A stretch of DNA of 7,105 nucleotides from an uncultured Curvibacter sp. (GTDB taxonomy: Bacteria; Pseudomonadota; Gammaproteobacteria; Burkholderiales; Burkholderiaceae): the NCBI GenBank assembly GCA_946481355.1, contig CAMLNH010000142.1, positions 1 through 7,105 on the forward strand, in the 5' to 3' direction. How positions within the stretch are numbered: position 1 is the stretch's first letter; each line of letters starts with the position of its first letter. The notes under the pieces were generated by a model, which made no database searches, was not told the origin of the DNA, and saw only the letters and a program-made list of their open reading frames with translations. Positions 5,908 through 7,105 of this stretch are shown piece after piece. The position numbers and the translations under genes are program-made.

Positions 5908-7105
5908 ATGAAACGACTGCGTTGGGGCCTGGCCCTGCTGGCGGCCTGCCCGGGCCTGGCCCTGGCGGCCGATCTGGACGGAAGCCAGCTCTCCGTCCTC
6001 TGGGGTGTGCCTTTTGCCGGCATCCTGCTGTCCATCGCCGTCCTGCCGCTGGTCGCGCCACATTTCTGGCACCACCACTTCGGCAAGGTGGCGGCAGCCT
6101 GGGCCCTGGTGTTTCTGCTGCCTTTCGCCGCCGTCTTCGGCCCGGGGCTGGCAGCAGTGAACTTCGTGCACGCGCTGCTGGCCGAGTACGTCCCCTTCAT
6201 CATCCTGCTGACCGCGCTGTTCACCGTGGCCGGTGGCATCTACATCCGCGGCAACCTGCACGGCAGCCCGGGCCTGAACACGGCGATTCTGGCCATCGGT
6301 GCGGTGCTGGCCAGTTTCATGGGCACGACCGGGGCTTCCATGCTGCTGATCCGCCCGTTGATCCGGGCCAATGACAACCGGCGCCACAAGGCCCACGTCA
6401 TCATCTTCTTCATCTTCATCGTCTCCAACGCCGGTGGCTCGCTCACGCCGCTGGGGGATCCTCCGCTCTTCCTGGGTTTCCTCAAGGGCGTGGATTTCTT
6501 CTGGACCCTGAGCCACATCTTTCCCGAGACCCTCTTCCTCGTCGGCGTGCTGCTGGCCCTGTTCTATGCCCTGGACAGCTGGTACTACCACCGGCGCGAG
6601 GAAGTGCTGCCGGTCGATCCCACGCCCGACAGCAGGCGCATCGGCTTCGAAGGAGCGGTCAACTTCTGGCTGCTGGGGGTGGTCGTGGGCCTGGTGCTGC
6701 TCAGCGGTTTCTGGAAGTCGTCCGTGGTCTTCAACATCGCCGGCACCGACGTCGGCCTGCCGGGCCTGGTGCGCGACGTCGGCCTGATCATCGTCACCTT
6801 CATCTCGCTGCGCATCACGCCGGCCGCCGTGCACGACCGCAACCAGTTTGCCTGGGCCCCGATGCAGGAGGTGGCCAAGCTCTTTGCCGGCATTTTCCTG
6901 ACCATCATCCCCGTGATCGCCATGCTCAAGGCCGGTGTCAACGGACCTTTTGGCGCCATCGTGACGGCCGTGACCCGGCCCGATGGCTCGCCGGATCCGG
7001 CCATGTACTTCTGGGCCACGGGTGTGCTGAGCTCTTTCCTGGACAACGCACCGACCTACCTGGTCTTCTTCAACACCGCCGGGGGTGACCCGGCCGTGCT
7101 GATGA
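5908..7105 (+). CDS. Sodium:proton antiporter-like membrane protein (CitMHS/NhaD-like ion transporter), 3' partial
   Basis: Polytopic inner-membrane protein; related proteins are annotated as sodium:proton antiporters or citrate-transporter-like. The frame is open from the ATG at 5908 to the window end, giving 399 residues with the C-terminus missing. It starts with a signal-like segment, MKRLRWGLALLAACPGLALA, with a possible cut after ALA at 18-20. Strongly hydrophobic stretches follow, for example at about 32-50, 64-82, 92-112, 125-142 and 154-170, then several more after a charged loop near 226-248. Conserved-looking polar breaks inside membrane segments include FMGTTGASMLL, SNAGGSLTPLGDPPLF and, near the end, SSFLDNAPTYLVFF. 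The last two resemble the paired discontinuous-helix motifs of the ion-transporter (IT) superfamily, to which NhaD and CitM belong. It lies 11 bases after the nitroreductase stop and has a good Shine-Dalgarno. Na+/H+ exchange is family-based inference; an organic anion substrate is possible. Confidence 0.83.
   Translation, partial: MKRLRWGLALLAACPGLALAADLDGSQLSVLWGVPFAGILLSIAVLPLVAPHFWHHHFGKVAAAWALVFLLPFAAVFGPGLAAVNFVHALLAEYVPFIILLTALFTVAGGIYIRGNLHGSPGLNTAILAIGAVLASFMGTTGASMLLIRPLIRANDNRRHKAHVIIFFIFIVSNAGGSLTPLGDPPLFLGFLKGVDFFWTLSHIFPETLFLVGVLLALFYALDSWYYHRREEVLPVDPTPDSRRIGFEGAVNFWLLGVVVGLVLLSGFWKSSVVFNIAGTDVGLPGLVRDVGLIIVTFISLRITPAAVHDRNQFAWAPMQEVAKLFAGIFLTIIPVIAMLKAGVNGPFGAIVTAVTRPDGSPDPAMYFWATGVLSSFLDNAPTYLVFFNTAGGDPAVLM

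Noticed and set aside
5893..6834. Long minus-strand open frame (313 codons) over the antiporter gene
   Set aside because: Its translation is Gln/Asp/His/Arg-rich low-complexity sequence typical of the antisense of a membrane protein. The plus strand encodes a coherent membrane protein with a ribosome-binding site.

Overview
This is a 7.1 kb stretch of ordinary-looking, high-GC bacterial chromosome. The gene set suggests a betaproteobacterium of the order Burkholderiales, perhaps Comamonadaceae: a phasin under palindromes of the PhaR type (a polyhydroxyalkanoate-storing organism), an iron-binding periplasmic protein, a CitMHS-like sodium:proton antiporter and ClpA. The taxonomic call is inference from gene content and composition, not from a marker gene. 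I see no rRNA, tRNA, insertion sequence, phage gene or CRISPR array.

Layout, left to right. (1) The 3' three quarters of clpA (+), cut by the left window edge and closed by a strong hairpin terminator. (2) Convergent to it, a gene (-) for a periplasmic Fe(III)-binding ABC transporter protein. Its promoter carries a Fur-box-like palindrome between the -35 and -10 elements. (3) Divergent from that, a patatin-like phospholipase lipoprotein (+). (4) A 199 bp gap with two hairpin terminators, one of which is oriented best for minus-strand transcripts. (5) A phasin gene (-) with a good ribosome-binding site, a clear sigma70-type promoter, and two CTGC-N3-GCAG palindromes placed on either side of that promoter. 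(6) Divergent from the phasin, a tight three-gene run (+): a hotdog-fold acyl-CoA thioesterase, a nitroreductase whose start overlaps the thioesterase stop (ATGA), and a sodium:proton antiporter-like membrane protein starting 11 bases after the nitroreductase stop and running off the right edge.

The best regulatory content lies in two divergent intergenic regions. One is an iron-responsive (Fur) control region between the iron-binding protein and the patatin. The other is a PHA-responsive (PhaR) control region between the phasin and the thioesterase operon. The iron-binding protein has no permease or ATPase gene beside it, so it must work with a transporter encoded elsewhere. I found no sign of a wholly new system; the findings are mostly about regulation and gene context.
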